Positions 10,265-21,547 are shown, counted from the first letter of the stretch. The stretch is 64,000 bases of DNA from Zizania palustris (GCA_019279435.1 JAAALK010000287.1:30752162-30816161), one strand, 5' to 3'. The notes: a model not told the origin generated them from the sequence alone. Translations and numbers: made by a program.

Positions 10265-12727
10265 CTACACATGATAAGAACGCCTCGATCGCTCAGTGCT
10301 GGGGTGAGTAAAATAATGACGAGGCATCCAGCACTGAGTGACACGAGTAGTAGGCACAGTAAAAGTAGACGGTCTACGCACATAAAAATCAGAATGATGC
10401 AAAGTGCGAGGTCTACCCACATGCAAAGAACGCAAAGCATGTCGAGGTCTCCTACTCTGACGAGGTACAAAGCTACTCGCCCGAGGTCTACCACCATATG
10501 GAACATGATGAACACCTCGAGGAGCAAAACCTCTCCGAGAAGCACGAGGAGCCTTGAAAACAGGACGAGAGTAAAACTCAGACTCATGCATACCTAAAGA
10601 TGGGTAATGCATGTCCTGAAGGCTCATCGCCTGAGCACGTCGCTCATCCTTGATGCGACGGAAACAGAAACCAACCAAATGACCCGCCCTCTGACAATAA
10701 GAACAGTGAAACACTCTCCTGGGGGCACTCTCATGGGTCATAGGAGCAACTCTCACAGGCTCCTTGGGTTTCTTCTGAGTGGTTTTCTTGGGAGGATTTT
10801 TCTTGGCAGGAGGAGTGGTTTTCTTTGGTGGATGGGTAGGCTTTTTGGCTGATGGGGTGTCCAACAGAGCTCTCTCTTTCTCTAGGGTGGTGGGAGAGGT
10901 AAAAACAGTTTTGGTCTTACTGTCTGAAGCTATCCTCTCAAAACCCAAACCTAGAGCTACCCCGGCTCTATCAGCACACAACTTGGTCTTGGCCAAGAGC
11001 AAATCCATCCTACCCTTTCCCTCAGTGCATTTGTTTACCACGGAAAGAAGGTATTCATTTTCGGACATGAGGTTCTCAGCTCGCTCTCTAACAGTGCCTA
11101 GCTGGTCCTTAAGAGTAATGCAAGTGTCACAAACAGGTTGCACATCCTTAGAACTACCGGCCCTCTCCAATCTAGCCTCTAGATCATGAACATGCTTATC
11201 ACGTAAATTAATGCTATCGCGCAATAAAGAGCAGTTCATGCAATCAATAATATCACGAGGTCTAGAATCCACCTCCAAAAGCTGCTTCTGTGCAGTCTCA
11301 AGCTCAGAAAGAGTTTGAGCATGTACAGAACGCAACTGAGCAAGCTCACTCATGACAACAGAACATGATTCACATTCAGCATCATCAAATTTAGACTTAA
11401 GCATGGCATATTCAGTAGATACATTTTCTAGCCTAAGTCTAAGGTCTTTTCTCTCTCTAGCGGCTTGCACAAGTAATCTATCCTGACCAAGCACAACCTC
11501 ATTTAGCTCATCTAATTTAATTAGAAGCTGGTCAGATGATAGGTTTACCTCAGATGAGTCAAGCTCATCGCCGCTGTGATCGCTGTCGGCCATGAAGCAA
11601 AGACCGGTGAAGTCACGTCCCTTCTTGTCCTTCTTGTCCTCCTTCTTTGGGGACTCCTCCTCCTCAGAGCTCGACTCCTCAGTTGAGGATGTGTCGATGT
11701 CGCTGAGAGCAGCAACAAAAGCTCTGGAAGCGGCCTTGGCTACTTTCTTAGCCATCTTGCCGCGCTTGCCCTTCACAAAGGGCTTCCTCTCCTTTTTGTG
11801 GAATTTGGGGCGGTCACTCTCATCTCTCTTCTTGACCTTGGGGCAATTGGCCTTGATGTGAGAGGTGTCGCCACATTCATAGCAGCCACTAAAACCACTT
11901 CTCCGCTGATCCCGTCTCTCATGATGAAAGCGGGTGAACCTCCGGGCAATGAGAGCAAGCTCATCATCAGCTAGAGTATCCACCTGCTCCTTTGTGACGG
12001 AGACCAGGGAGGACAAAGCAAAACCATCTGCAAGAACACAAGTGCCTGATGTGCTTGGTTCTGCAGTGGTGCCACGGCTAGTGCTAGAAACCAATGCCAA
12101 TGGCTGTGGCAAAGAGCTTCTGTGCACTGCAAGAGATGCCTTGGCAATCTCTGTGGACTTCAGCTTGCTAAAGAGTTCATCACAGGTTAGAGTGTCATAG
12201 CCTGTGGACTCCTCAATGCTGGATATCTTCACCTCCCATATGCTACGGTCAAGAGCATAGAGAAGCTTGATAGCCCTATCGTGATCACTGTAAGCAAGCG
12301 TCCCGTTGGATCGCAAGTTACTCACTATAGCATCAAAGCGCGAAAACATGGCATCTATAGATTCACCAGGTGCCTGCACAAACAGCTGATACTGTTGGTT
12401 GTAGGTGCTTTGGCGCCTGGCCTTAATCTGAGTAGAGCCCTCATGATAAATAGTGAGCGTTGTCCAAATTTCCCTAGCAGTCCTAAGGTGCTGCACCCTA
12501 TCAAACTCACTCCGACTCAAACCAATGAACAATATGTTCCTTGCCTTCGAGTTGGCAATGTACTGATCTTTTTCGGTTTGAGTGGTGCGGGTATCAGGGA
12601 TGGAGTATTGTGAGTCCACAATCTCCCAAATTGCATTTCCTTGGCTTAACAAGTAAGCCTCCATGCGCACCTTCCAGTATGCAAAATCTGTCCCATCGAA
12701 CAGAGGAATTTTACTGCCTCTATCCAT
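10265..12727 (-). CDS. gag: Gag capsid/nucleocapsid protein of the Ty1/copia element
   Basis: 820 codons from an ATG (MDRGSKIPLFDG), 51 bases inside the primer binding site. The N-terminal ~200 residues match the retrotransposon Gag/UBN2 type (WKVRMEAYL, IWTTLTIYHEG). A CCHC zinc knuckle C-X2-C-X4-H-X4-C lies near residue 281 (CYECGDTSHIKANC). A long charged, heptad-like segment follows at about 390-560. A second CCHC knuckle lies near 672 (CSYCQRAGHLVGFC), and the basic tail ends in an arginine-rich stretch. Gag this long, with two separated knuckles, is unusual for copia elements outside the Sirevirus lineage. The frame ends at TAG (10265-10267), after which the same frame continues straight into the protease. 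It packages element RNA into virus-like particles. Confidence 0.92.
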   Translation of the reverse strand: MDRGSKIPLFDGTDFAYWKVRMEAYLLSQGNAIWEIVDSQYSIPDTRTTQTEKDQYIANSKARNILFIGLSRSEFDRVQHLRTAREIWTTLTIYHEGSTQIKARRQSTYNQQYQLFVQAPGESIDAMFSRFDAIVSNLRSNGTLAYSDHDRAIKLLYALDRSIWEVKISSIEESTGYDTLTCDELFSKLKSTEIAKASLAVHRSSLPQPLALVSSTSRGTTAEPSTSGTCVLADGFALSSLVSVTKEQVDTLADDELALIARRFTRFHHERRDQRRSGFSGCYECGDTSHIKANCPKVKKRDESDRPKFHKKERKPFVKGKRGKMAKKVAKAASRAFVAALSDIDTSSTEESSSEEEESPKKEDKKDKKGRDFTGLCFMADSDHSGDELDSSEVNLSSDQLLIKLDELNEVVLGQDRLLVQAARERKDLRLRLENVSTEYAMLKSKFDDAECESCSVVMSELAQLRSVHAQTLSELETAQKQLLEVDSRPRDIIDCMNCSLLRDSINLRDKHVHDLEARLERAGSSKDVQPVCDTCITLKDQLGTVRERAENLMSENEYLLSVVNKCTEGKGRMDLLLAKTKLCADRAGVALGLGFERIASDSKTKTVFTSPTTLEKERALLDTPSAKKPTHPPKKTTPPAKKNPPKKTTQKKPKEPVRVAPMTHESAPRRVFHCSYCQRAGHLVGFCFRRIKDERRAQAMSLQDMHYPSLGMHESEFYSRPVFKAPRASRRGFAPRGVHHVPYGGRPRASSFVPRQSRRPRHALRSLHVGRPRTLHHSDFYVRRPSTFTVPTTRVTQCWMPRHYFTHPSTERSRRSYHV

Positions 12728-12777
12728 GTCGCCAACAGATCACAAAACCGGTTAAGGTCAACTGGTGATCTTAACCC

Positions 12778-12789
12778 GCTCTGATACCA
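12778..12789 (-). promoter_or_regulatory. Primer binding site (initiator tRNA-Met)
   Basis: The minus strand reads TGGTATCAGAGC, the complement of the 3' end of plant initiator tRNA-Met. It lies two bases inside the 5' LTR, the usual place where minus-strand DNA synthesis is primed. Confidence 0.92.
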
Positions 12790-12791
12790 AT

Positions 12792-14744
12792 TGTTGGACC
12801 GGAAACGGCGACCAGAGGGGGGTGAATGGGAGCTTTTAAAATTTCTGGCTAAAAACTTAGCCTTTGGTTCTGTTCTGTCTTCTGCGGAACAGGCTTCGAA
12901 CGCAACCTTCGAAGGTCTGGTTCGGAGGTACTTCGACAGCTCCGAACACAGGCTTCGCAGGAGCAAAAATTCGAAGCCAAGAAGACTTCGCTCCACTAAC
13001 AACCCTCGAAAATCTACTCTGCTAAGTCAGTGCAGGCTCCGCACACGAGGTGCTTCGAGCAGGCTTCGCACTTCACCCTTCGCAAGAGTGGACAGCCCCC
13101 TGAGGACTTCGACCAAGTACTTGGCGACAGCAACTGGTGCTGGGCTTCGTACCCGAAGGTCTACACGCACACGCAAATGGACTACGCTAAGGGCTTCGAC
13201 ACAAGAAGCACTACGGGAAATGAACAGGGCTTCGCTAGTAATCAGCGAGGTCTTGCCTCGAGTTACACAGAGCGACAGCACACTGTAAAGCACACTTCGC
13301 GAGAAAAACACCCTTCGCCAAGACAGGCTTAGGTGAACTAAAGACTAGCGAGGTATGCAATACGAGCTCAAGCAAAAGCACACAGAAGCAGGGCTTCGCC
13401 GCTTGAACAAGGAACACAAAATGTATTGAACTCAGAATGAATACAGCGAGGTCTGTCTACAGGAGCTCAACAGTAAATGCTCAAAGTGTTGAATGTTACC
13501 TACCGAGCCCCCATATTTATAGCCCACGGCTTCATCCTAAGGAAGTGACTACTTTACCCCTAGGGTTTACAACAGATTTGTCTCTACAGAACTAAGGGGT
13601 ACAAAAGGTAGTCCACCTTTATTTTGGAGGCTTCTCTGTCAGCTGCAGAGGGGACAGTGTCAGCCTTTTTCAGAACAGACAGTGTCAGCCTTTACAGTGT
13701 TGACTTCTGGAACCTCCCTTCGCACGCGAGGGGTGCGGAAGCTTCGGCGAGAAGCCTGCAGCCTGTTGGCCTTCGCTCCGCCGAAGAAGACCTTCGATAC
13801 AGTGACGGTTTTGAGCCGAAGCCGTCAAAGCCCTTGGGCCTTCGCACCACCACCTCCGGAGTGGATCACCACGGCTTCGCAGCTACTCCGAGCTCGAACA
13901 CCGTCTGTCCGTGTACCGAAGCCATGCATGGCCGAAGCACCTCAAGTCAACCTCACTCCGGAGCTAGCCTCGCTCCGAAGTCCTTCTCACTCCGAAGCCC
14001 TACCTTCGGAGTACCACCCTTCGAAGTCCCTCCTTCGTCCAAGGCCTCCGCATGAAGCATTCCATGAGTACTTCGTCGCAGTGTCTCACTCCGAGCACAC
14101 TCCTCGACGAGCCTCACCCGGACCATGCCTTCGATGCGCCTCGACTTCTGAGACCTTCGTCGGGCCACCTTCGAGTGTCTCCCTCCGGAGCACACTTCGA
14201 ACACCTTGCCTCCGCAGAGGACTTGTTCCACCAACTCCGAAGTCACTCCATTCGGAGTACCTTCGAAGTGCCTCACCTCCGAGGACTTGTCTCGGAGTAC
14301 CTTCAGCCGGAGCCACGCTCCGCACTCTCTGCCTTCACCTGGCACGCCTCGACCCGAGGACCGACCCGGACCACCTTCGCAGCCACCGTGACGGAGCTCC
14401 CCGCTCCCTTGGCATCAAACCACCCGCTTGACCCAAGTTCACCTGGCTCGAACCCTGTCCGTCGCCTCCGAAGTCCCTGCGCACCACCGACAAGCAAACA
14501 AGTGTATCCAGTACTCCGGAGACCTCTCCGGGTTAGCAACCTTCGGCACACACTCCGGTGTACCGCCCAAAGTACCGAAGCCATCGGTACGAACCCAGTC
14601 ATCGCGTACTGTCGGACCCCTCCGACGAGCACACTCCGCTGCACAGCTGCAGCAAGCAAACACCGAACATACTCCGGTGACAACAGAGGGTAAAATTCAG
14701 TCAATCACTCATCACAAAACACCGAAACCACCCTTGGTTTCTCA
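12792..14744 (-). repeat. 5' LTR of the Ty1/copia element (1953 bp)
   Basis: Near-identical to the left LTR: one base shorter in the G run of CCAGAGGGGGG, C instead of T at 13482 and C instead of A at 14327. As the 5' LTR of a minus-strand element it holds the active promoter, with TATA at 13513-13521 (minus strand TATAAATAT). The region 13525-14690 carries the dense TTCG/CGAA motif array that would act as U3 enhancer sequence. Confidence 0.95.
13513..13521 (-). promoter_or_regulatory. LTR TATA box
   Basis: The minus strand reads GGGCTATAAATATGGGGG. It is the only good TATA box in the 5' LTR, and the equivalent sits at 4694-4702 in the 3' LTR. Transcription would start about 30 bases further on the minus strand, near 13480. 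Confidence 0.7.
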
Positions 14745-15301
14745 GAATCTATAATTTTTTTCTTTCTCTAAATTTTAGAAATTACAACTAAAAATTAGTT
14801 TCAGTAAATACTCTAAAATATTCCCAAAATTTAGGTGGTGCCTAAATCAATTTTCATCCTCACTACTTATAGAGATCTCACTAGTTATAGAGAGTGACTC
14901 TCATGTCTTATCCTGTTTTTATTCCACATGTCAGTTTTGATTTCACGTATCAATGATATAAGAGATTCAAATAAAAAAAATACAATATATTTATAAGTAG
15001 AGTCTATCGGTCAATGATACAAAAGTAAAATACAAGGAATATGATATTGCGATTCTATTTAAGGTTAAATTTTATTAGGAGGACTCCCTGTGTGATATTT
15101 TAGAGAACAAAAAACATTAATTCTTTCAGAGATGCTCTTAGTAGCAGCGTGATATTTATATTTTATTAAACCAAATCGACAACCATAAAAATTAAATTAG
15201 GTAACATGATAATTGATCTAGAAACCGGCAGCACGGCACCGGTTTTGAAGAATGTAATATGAAAACCAGGGGATCTCTAAAGTTTTTTTTTTCGTTTTTG
15301 A

Positions 15302-15862
15302 TAGAGATGGCAATGGGCACCCGATACCCGTTTACCCGTGAGGAATTACTTTATTAGGGTATGGGTATGGGTAGAAATTAGTACCCACGGGTACACAATT
15401 GGGTAAAAATTTGTACCCATCGGTTAAAGCGGGTACGGGTTTGGGAGAGCAGTACCCGTACCCGTTTACCCGTATACCCGCACCAACCAAACCATAGCCC
15501 ATGAACCAGCCATATTACCCTAACATTCAGCAGCCAAAAAATAAAAGGCCCAGCTAACTGCCGGCTAGCCCAAAATCCCCCAAATCCATAACGTCAAATC
15601 CTACATATTTCAAAAGTGAATGCTTACTTTTATAATTATATTTGTGTTGGTTGCTAGCTTGTTGCTTGTTTTTGTTATTTATTTGTTTGACTGTTGCGGG
15701 TATGGGTACCCGTCGGGTATCAAATACCCGTGCGGGTACGGGTATGGGATCAAAGTGATACCCGCGGGTGGGTACGGGTACGGGTACGAGTATAGATTCA
15801 TTCATTCGGGTACGGGTATGGGCAGACAGTACCCGCGGGTATTCTACCCGTTGCCATCCCTG
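15302..15862. mobile_element. Non-autonomous hAT element (561 bp)
   Basis: The left end TAGAGATGGCAATGGGCACCC and right end (complement CAGGGATGGCAACGGGTAGAA) form an imperfect TIR. Both ends are flanked by a perfect 8-bp duplication GTTTTTGA (15294-15301 and 15863-15870), diagnostic of hAT transposition. Subterminal regions consist of many GGGTAC/GTACCC and CGGGTA copies in both orientations, the likely transposase-binding array. Frames of 105-108 codons inside are composed of these repeats and are not genes. Confidence 0.9.
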
Positions 15863-15870
15863 GTTTTTGA

Positions 15871-16927
15871 GGGGTTTCACTTTCAGGTTTGCCTACGATC
15901 TCATTTGATTGGGTCAAATCCTGTTAAATTCTCGTGAATTCGCTGAGATTTTGTTTAGATTCTTAGTTGATTGGCTCATTTATGCAGGTGGGCCGTGGTT
16001 GGGCTCAGCCTAGGCGACATGTTCTGACTTTTTCGAGCTATTTTTGGCCCAGTTTGTTATGGAAAATTTAAGAGCCCTCCCGTACGTTTAAAATTCAGCA
16101 AATATTTTACAACAATTTAAACTTCGTATCACACTCTAACTAGCTCTCTAAAATTTTAGAGATAGATATTGGGAGTGATGCTTAGAGGATGAGTTCGAGC
16201 GCAAAATCAATTTAGGGAGTGAATTATTTTAGAAAGTTATCTAAATATTATTTTTAAAGAGCAATATTTATGAGAATATTTTTTAGGACGGACACGTGGC
16301 CTGACTTTTTTCTCACAATTCAAAAAGTTTTTATGGAATCCGATGCTAATTTATTCGTATCCGTTAAATATTATAAGAAATGAAAATACTTTGGAGATGC
16401 TGCATGCGGGAAGTGTGCGCCCACATGACATGGATGTGAGTTGGGATATGGGGTCCGTGGGAATGAGGGCTTGGTGGATTTTTTTGAAAATTGAATAGAG
16501 ATTCAGTTGAACCTCAATTTTTCTCACAGCCTCTTAAAAATGAGTTTGAGGGTTTGAATAAGAGCTCAGCTAGAGTTGCTCTTATGTGTTGAATATTAAA
16601 ATTTTGGCAATTACACATTTTAAAATCATAATAACCAGCATTTGTTCTTTTGCAAATGTAAATCTTTCGTTAAAGTCACAAATTGTCGTCGTATTCTAAG
16701 TTAGATACCCATGATGACCAATACAAGGGTTTTGTTCTTTTGCCGTTACAACAACTGGAATATAATTTCGAAATGCGTCGCGATAAAATTTGGAAACTTG
16801 TTGCCTAAATTCAGATCTGCTAAATGAGAGCTTTTTCATAAGTAGACCAGATTGCTACGTGATTTGACAATCGCAGACTCCCCCCACTTCCTCTCCCTCT
16901 CTCGCGCGCGTCTCCGGCGGCGGCGAG
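15871..16927. other. Spacer upstream of DDI1
   Basis: About 16070-16580 looks like an old MITE: GAGCCCTCCC at the left and GAGTTGCTCTTA at the right are partly complementary, but the flanking TAA/TTA do not match, so it is not called firmly. The last ~60 bases before the DDI1 ATG are pyrimidine-rich (CCCCCACTTCCTCTCCCTCTCTC), a common rice core-promoter and 5' UTR signature. Confidence 0.4.
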
Positions 16928-19900
16928 ATGAAGGTCACCGTGATGACCGCCGACGAGCAGATTCTCACGCTCGACATCGACCCCGACGAATCCGTAAGCC
17001 CCCCCGCCCCGCCCCCTGTCTCGATCTTTCAGGGGGTCCCCATAAAGACTAGATTTTTTGGAGGGCCAATTTTGGTTTCTTTGGTGGCGAAATTCATTGG
17101 GAGTGGGAGGCAGTTCGGGTGTGGAGTGGGCGCATTCGAACTGAGGTTGCCAGCGATTCAGCTGATGTAGTGTGGGGTGAATCGTCTTCAGTTGTACAGA
17201 TTGGTTGGATCTTCCTGACTTCACTGGCTTGGTTTAGTTTAGACTTTAGGGCGTCAGTCCCTTCGTCTTCCTCCCCTTAATCCGTGATATTGGAATATGG
17301 CTTTACAGCTAGATTATTTTTGGCCTACCTTAAATTGCGGTTTAGCATGGGAAAGATCAAAGATGCAACATTTGGCTAAATCGCGCATGTTGCCTGCTTG
17401 CAGGTGGAGAATTTGAAGGCGCTTCTTGAGGTGGAGGTGAGCTAGGACCATACGATCATGTTTGAGCTTTATAAGTAAGGCTTTGCAGCGACTGTATTGA
17501 TCTCACATTGTTGTTTTGGCTGCATGTGGACAGACTCGTGTGCCCTTGCGGCAGCAGCAGCTTCACTTCAATGGCAGGGAGATGCAAAACCCGGATAAAC
17601 TTAGCGCCCTCGGAGTCCAGGATGGCGATATTGTGATGATGGTGAAGGTTACCTCTAATGATAGGTCTGCTTGCTGGACTTCCTCATGCATAAGTACACT
17701 GATTATGTAATTGTAAAGTTGTTGAATAGAATTCTTAAGAGGTTTACATTCCACCAGTTTACTTCTGGTCTTACTGGAACTATGGATTACCTTCTGCATA
17801 GTTTGTTCAATATTTTTTGTAGCACGGGAAAGGACTTTAAGTTGTTAAAACTGACGACTGATTTCATGAATCTTGATGGCACTAAAGTTTCATTTTCTCC
17901 TATTTAACTGTCTTGGTTGAAAATTTCAGGGCATCCCAGGATGTTGTAAGATTAAATCCTGATGGATCTGCCGTGGATCCGCAAGCCTTCCGACAACATA
18001 TTCGAGGTGATTCACAACTTATGGTGCAAATCCTTCAGGTAAATTTTTCCAGTAGCTTCAATTCTTTGTCAACATTGGACAGTTTTTATACTTCATTGTG
18101 CCCAGATATCACTTGTAGGAACATGTTCGTTTCTTATACTGAGAAACATATATTTATGTACAGAATGACCCGGCATTAGCACAGGCTATTCTTGGTGATG
18201 ACATCAATGAGTTACAAAATACCTTGCGATCACGCCATCAACAAAGACAAGAACTAAAGCGCAAGCAAGCAGAAGAACTTGTAAGTGCCTACCACGAGAT
18301 AACATTTTTAGAAGGAGAATAATAATGGATGCCCCCATATGATACCTTGTATTATTGAAATGAAAGCGGAGAATCCGAGAGTGTGTGCTTTGTTCTTGCA
18401 TTTCACTCGCAGCGTATTAAAAATTTTCTATTCTGCAGTCCTTCATCTGAAGCTATTTATTCTCTTCATGCAACATGCATTTATATAAGTATATATCCAT
18501 GGTGTTTAATGTATATTAATATCCTCTAAAACTGCAATTTGCAAATTGCAACTTCTCTTAGCTATATTTGACCACTTCGAGTCTTGGTAACCTATCACTG
18601 ATGACTGTTTTCCATGGCTGTGATCTTTTACTAATTTATTGAATAACTGTTAGAAAATTCCTTAATAAATGTGGTTTTTGCAGGCTCTGATGTATGCTGA
18701 TCCTTTTGATGTTGAAGCTCAGAAGAAAATTGAAGCTGCAATTCGGCAGGTAAGCATCAAAATTTCTGCATATTGCCTGTTGACTGCTTAGTAATTCTTC
18801 CTTTCACATGGACAAATGTTAAATATCATGAACATCATTGCATTAGTGATTAGTGATCAAGGAGGCATGACTAATCTTTATTACAAAGTTAAGAATAATC
18901 AAGAGAGCAAAAATACCTGAGAAGCAGAACAGTGAATAGCCAAAAGGGGATTTCTACCATCGTAAATAAAAATTTCCTCGTGCTATCATGATTGGATATA
19001 CTGAATTGTTGCGATGGCATTTTGTTCTTGTATACACTAAACTTTTTTTTTGTCCTTGCTCTGATCCATAAATATTCTCCTCTATTCACTGTTTAGAATT
19101 TATTCAGTTAAATATCTGAATATGCTTTTTTTGATTTACTTGTCATATTACAGAAAGGCATTGATGAAAACTGGGAGGCTGCCTTAGAGCACAACCCTGA
19201 AGCATTTGCTCGAGTGGTATGTTGTACTTTGTTGGCGTGCTCCTTTTTTTTGTGGTATGCTTTGTGATACTTGCTAACCAGTCAGCATTCTGGTGTTAGG
19301 TTATGCTGTATGTGGATATGGAAGTCAATGGAGTACCTTTGAAGGTATTAGTATTTAATAGTTTCACATTTCTTACTATATAACCATCATAGCGAGAAAC
19401 AATATTCTCTTATGAAATTTAAATATTGGAGGACTACTGTAGGCTTTGCTATTTTTTTGGTGCAAAGTTTAGTTTCTTCCCAGTGACTGTATATGATATA
19501 TGTTTAATGTTACATTACTTCCTCTCATCTTTAGGCCTTTGTTGACAGTGGAGCACAGTCAACTATCATATCGAAAAGCTGCGCTGAACGTTGTGGGTAT
19601 GCTTGTGAATGAAGATATTGGTTGATTGGAATTGTTTAAACTTTTGTACTCCGTAGTTTGTATGATATTTCTGCATAGGAAGACATAAATATTGATATTT
19701 GACTGAAATGTACACCATTGCACATGCTACATATTATAAATACATCTGACAATGCGATATTATATGCAGGTTGCTTAGGCTGCTTGATCAGCGATACAGA
19801 GGGGTTGCTATTGGAGTTGGTCAATCAGAGATTCTTGGTAGAATACATGTAGCCTCAATAAAGGTATGTTGATTAATATTTGGTGTACTGATACCACTGA

Positions 19901-21547
19901 TTTTATAGCCAATGTGTTACATTATTATTTGACTCATTTGACACATTCACAATATAAGAGAGGGTAATTTAATTATACAATACCAAATCTATCACCTGGG
20001 TAGAAATCATGAATTAGTTGAAAGTTTTTTCCATGTTTCATAAAAACAATGAAACAAGTCCTAGTAGAACCATAGCATTTGATTCTTCTTTAGAACCTAG
20101 CTCCAAAATTTCAGTTATTCCCGTACCTCTACAAACTTCAATGGTTGCAGAATTCGTGATACAAAATCCCGTACTTATATTAAGTAGTAACAATAGTTTG
20201 TAATGCATTGACACAATAACTAATTAACTATATTTTGGACAGATCGGCCATGTCTTCTATCCTTGTTCGTTCACTGTATTGGATGCTCCTAATATGGAAT
20301 TTCTGTTCGGGCTTGATATGCTGCGGAAACATCAGGTTATCTGGAACAAACCATTGCATCTATATTCTATATTTGATAGTTTGATTACACTCCTTACCTG
20401 GTGATTTTTGTTGTCCCACACAGTGCATAATTGACTTAAAGGAGAATGTTCTTAGAGTAGGAGGTGGCGAGGTTTCAGTGCCCTTCTTACAAGGTTAGTA
20501 GATTAGTATCAACAGCCCATTTCGTTTTTTAAATGTAGTTCTTGATGAAGGTACACCAAAATTGGCTATTGAATAAATTAAATTTTTTAGCAGCCTCACA
20601 TATTGAACCGTCCTAGATGTTCATTCGATTATACTTATACAGCTTCTGTAAATTTTATTTCTTCAATCACCCTGCTATTGGTTCTTCAGAGAAAGACATC
20701 CCTTCACATACACATGATGAAGAGAAAATATCAAAGCTAGCATCTCTCAGCCAAGGAGCTGCTGGAGTAAGCTAAACTACTACTTCTTTTGTTTTTTTCC
20801 TTGAACTATGATTTGTAACATTGAAATATATTTATTTTCTTTACTTATCCAGGAATCATCAATGCCAAGGGAGAAGATTCCTGATATGCCATCACTAACC
20901 CCTAGTCCAGGTTAGTTTGCTTTTGCTCTTGTATCTTTATGACCAAGATAGTCCATAATGCTCTGATAACTTTTCCATACTAGATCAGACCATGCACATT
21001 CTTATTATGAGAATGGGTCATTCGAGCCTATGGAAATAGGATACGCCGTTTACATAGAAATCCCCACGTCCTTACATTTTAGACCTGCTTTTGACAGATC
21101 TATCCTATCCTTATTTGGGTACCCTATGCACATCTTTGGGCTTCTATTGAATCGAGAAATTGGATTGTATATCTTTTTAATTTTGATATCGATTTTGATA
21201 CATATAAGGTGTCTTACGGATAATGCAAATCGAAGCTATTTGATTTCTGACTTAGGCCAAGAGTTAATGGGAACTCACTATCTTTGATCATCTTTACAGG
21301 TGGCGCTCCAGCTGCGAATCCCCCACAGGTAGTCAAAACACATTTATTTTGAGGGGAAGTTTTTATGTTTGATTTCTCTCAAATTGATTTGGACCATTTA
21401 TTAAAAAACATCTATCAGGGAGGAGATTTTGAAGCCAAAGTGACGAAACTGGTGGAGCTTGGATTTGACCGGCCATCTGTAATACAAGCTCTTAAGCTGT
21501 TTAATGGGAATGAGGAGCAGGCTGCTGCTTTCTTGTTTGGTGGTTAG
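16928..21547 (+). CDS. DDI1: DDI1: ubiquitin-like/retropepsin/UBA shuttle protease
   Basis: Sixteen exons, all GT-AG and phase-consistent: 16928-16993, 17404-17436, 17534-17664, 17930-18038, 18164-18280, 18684-18749, 19154-19216, 19300-19344, 19535-19596, 19770-19863, 20243-20335, 20424-20493, 20690-20766, 20853-20910, 21300-21328, 21419-21547. The product is 413 residues, the usual plant length. An N-terminal ubiquitin-like domain (1-76, starting MKVTVMTADEQ) is followed by a helical region rich in Q/K/R. The dimeric retropepsin domain follows, with the active-site motif FVDSGAQST (Asp at about 214) and the hydrophobic flap and LFGLDMLRKHQ segment. A UBA domain (about 373-413, LVELGFDRPSVIQAL and NEEQAAAFL) ends the protein. 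The family carries ubiquitylated clients to the proteasome and cleaves heavily ubiquitylated proteins. All domains are intact. The intron before exon 15 carries an 85-codon open frame of unknown origin. Confidence 0.93.

Larger units (their letters stand above)
3972..14744 (-). mobile_element. Complete Ty1/copia LTR retrotransposon, Sirevirus (SIRE/Maximus) type
   Basis: A 10.77-kb element transcribed from the minus strand, so the right LTR (12792-14744) is its 5' LTR. Both LTRs start TGTTGG and end TCTCA and are flanked by the 5-bp duplication GAATC. A primer binding site matching initiator tRNA-Met follows the 5' LTR and a polypurine tract abuts the 3' LTR. The order protease, integrase, reverse transcriptase, RNase H defines Ty1/copia. 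The ~1.95-kb LTRs, the very large Gag, repeated polypurine-like tracts between pol and the 3' LTR, and LTRs packed with short TTCG/CGAA palindromes match what is known of Sireviruses; lineage is therefore inferred. No env-like frame is seen in 5926-7096. The LTRs differ by one substitution at 4663/13482, one at 5508/14327 and one G-run indel. Confidence 0.95.
3951..15137. mobile_element. PIF/Harbinger-like MITE split by a retrotransposon
   Basis: The left terminus GAGTATCTCTAAAAA (3951-3965) and right terminus TTTCAGAGATGCTC (ending 15137) are inverted complements. Both are flanked by TTA (3948-3950 and 15138-15140), the usual target duplication of PIF/Harbinger elements. Without the retrotransposon at 3972-14744 and its duplicated GAATC, the MITE would be about 410 bp, mostly 14745-15137. 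It has no coding capacity. Related AT-rich sequence with CTCTAAA motifs occurs near 30430-30660. Confidence 0.65.

Noticed and set aside
9974..11189. Plus-strand frames of 136-207 codons opposite gag and pol
   Set aside because: Antisense shadows of the intact Gag and Pol frames.
15620..15937. 105-codon frame in the first hAT element
   Set aside because: Made of GYGYG/GTG repeats encoded by the GGGTAC array; it overlaps the TIR and runs past the element end.
16070..16580. A complete Harbinger-type MITE
   Set aside because: Ends are only weakly complementary and flanking trinucleotides (TAA and TTA) do not match as a direct duplication.
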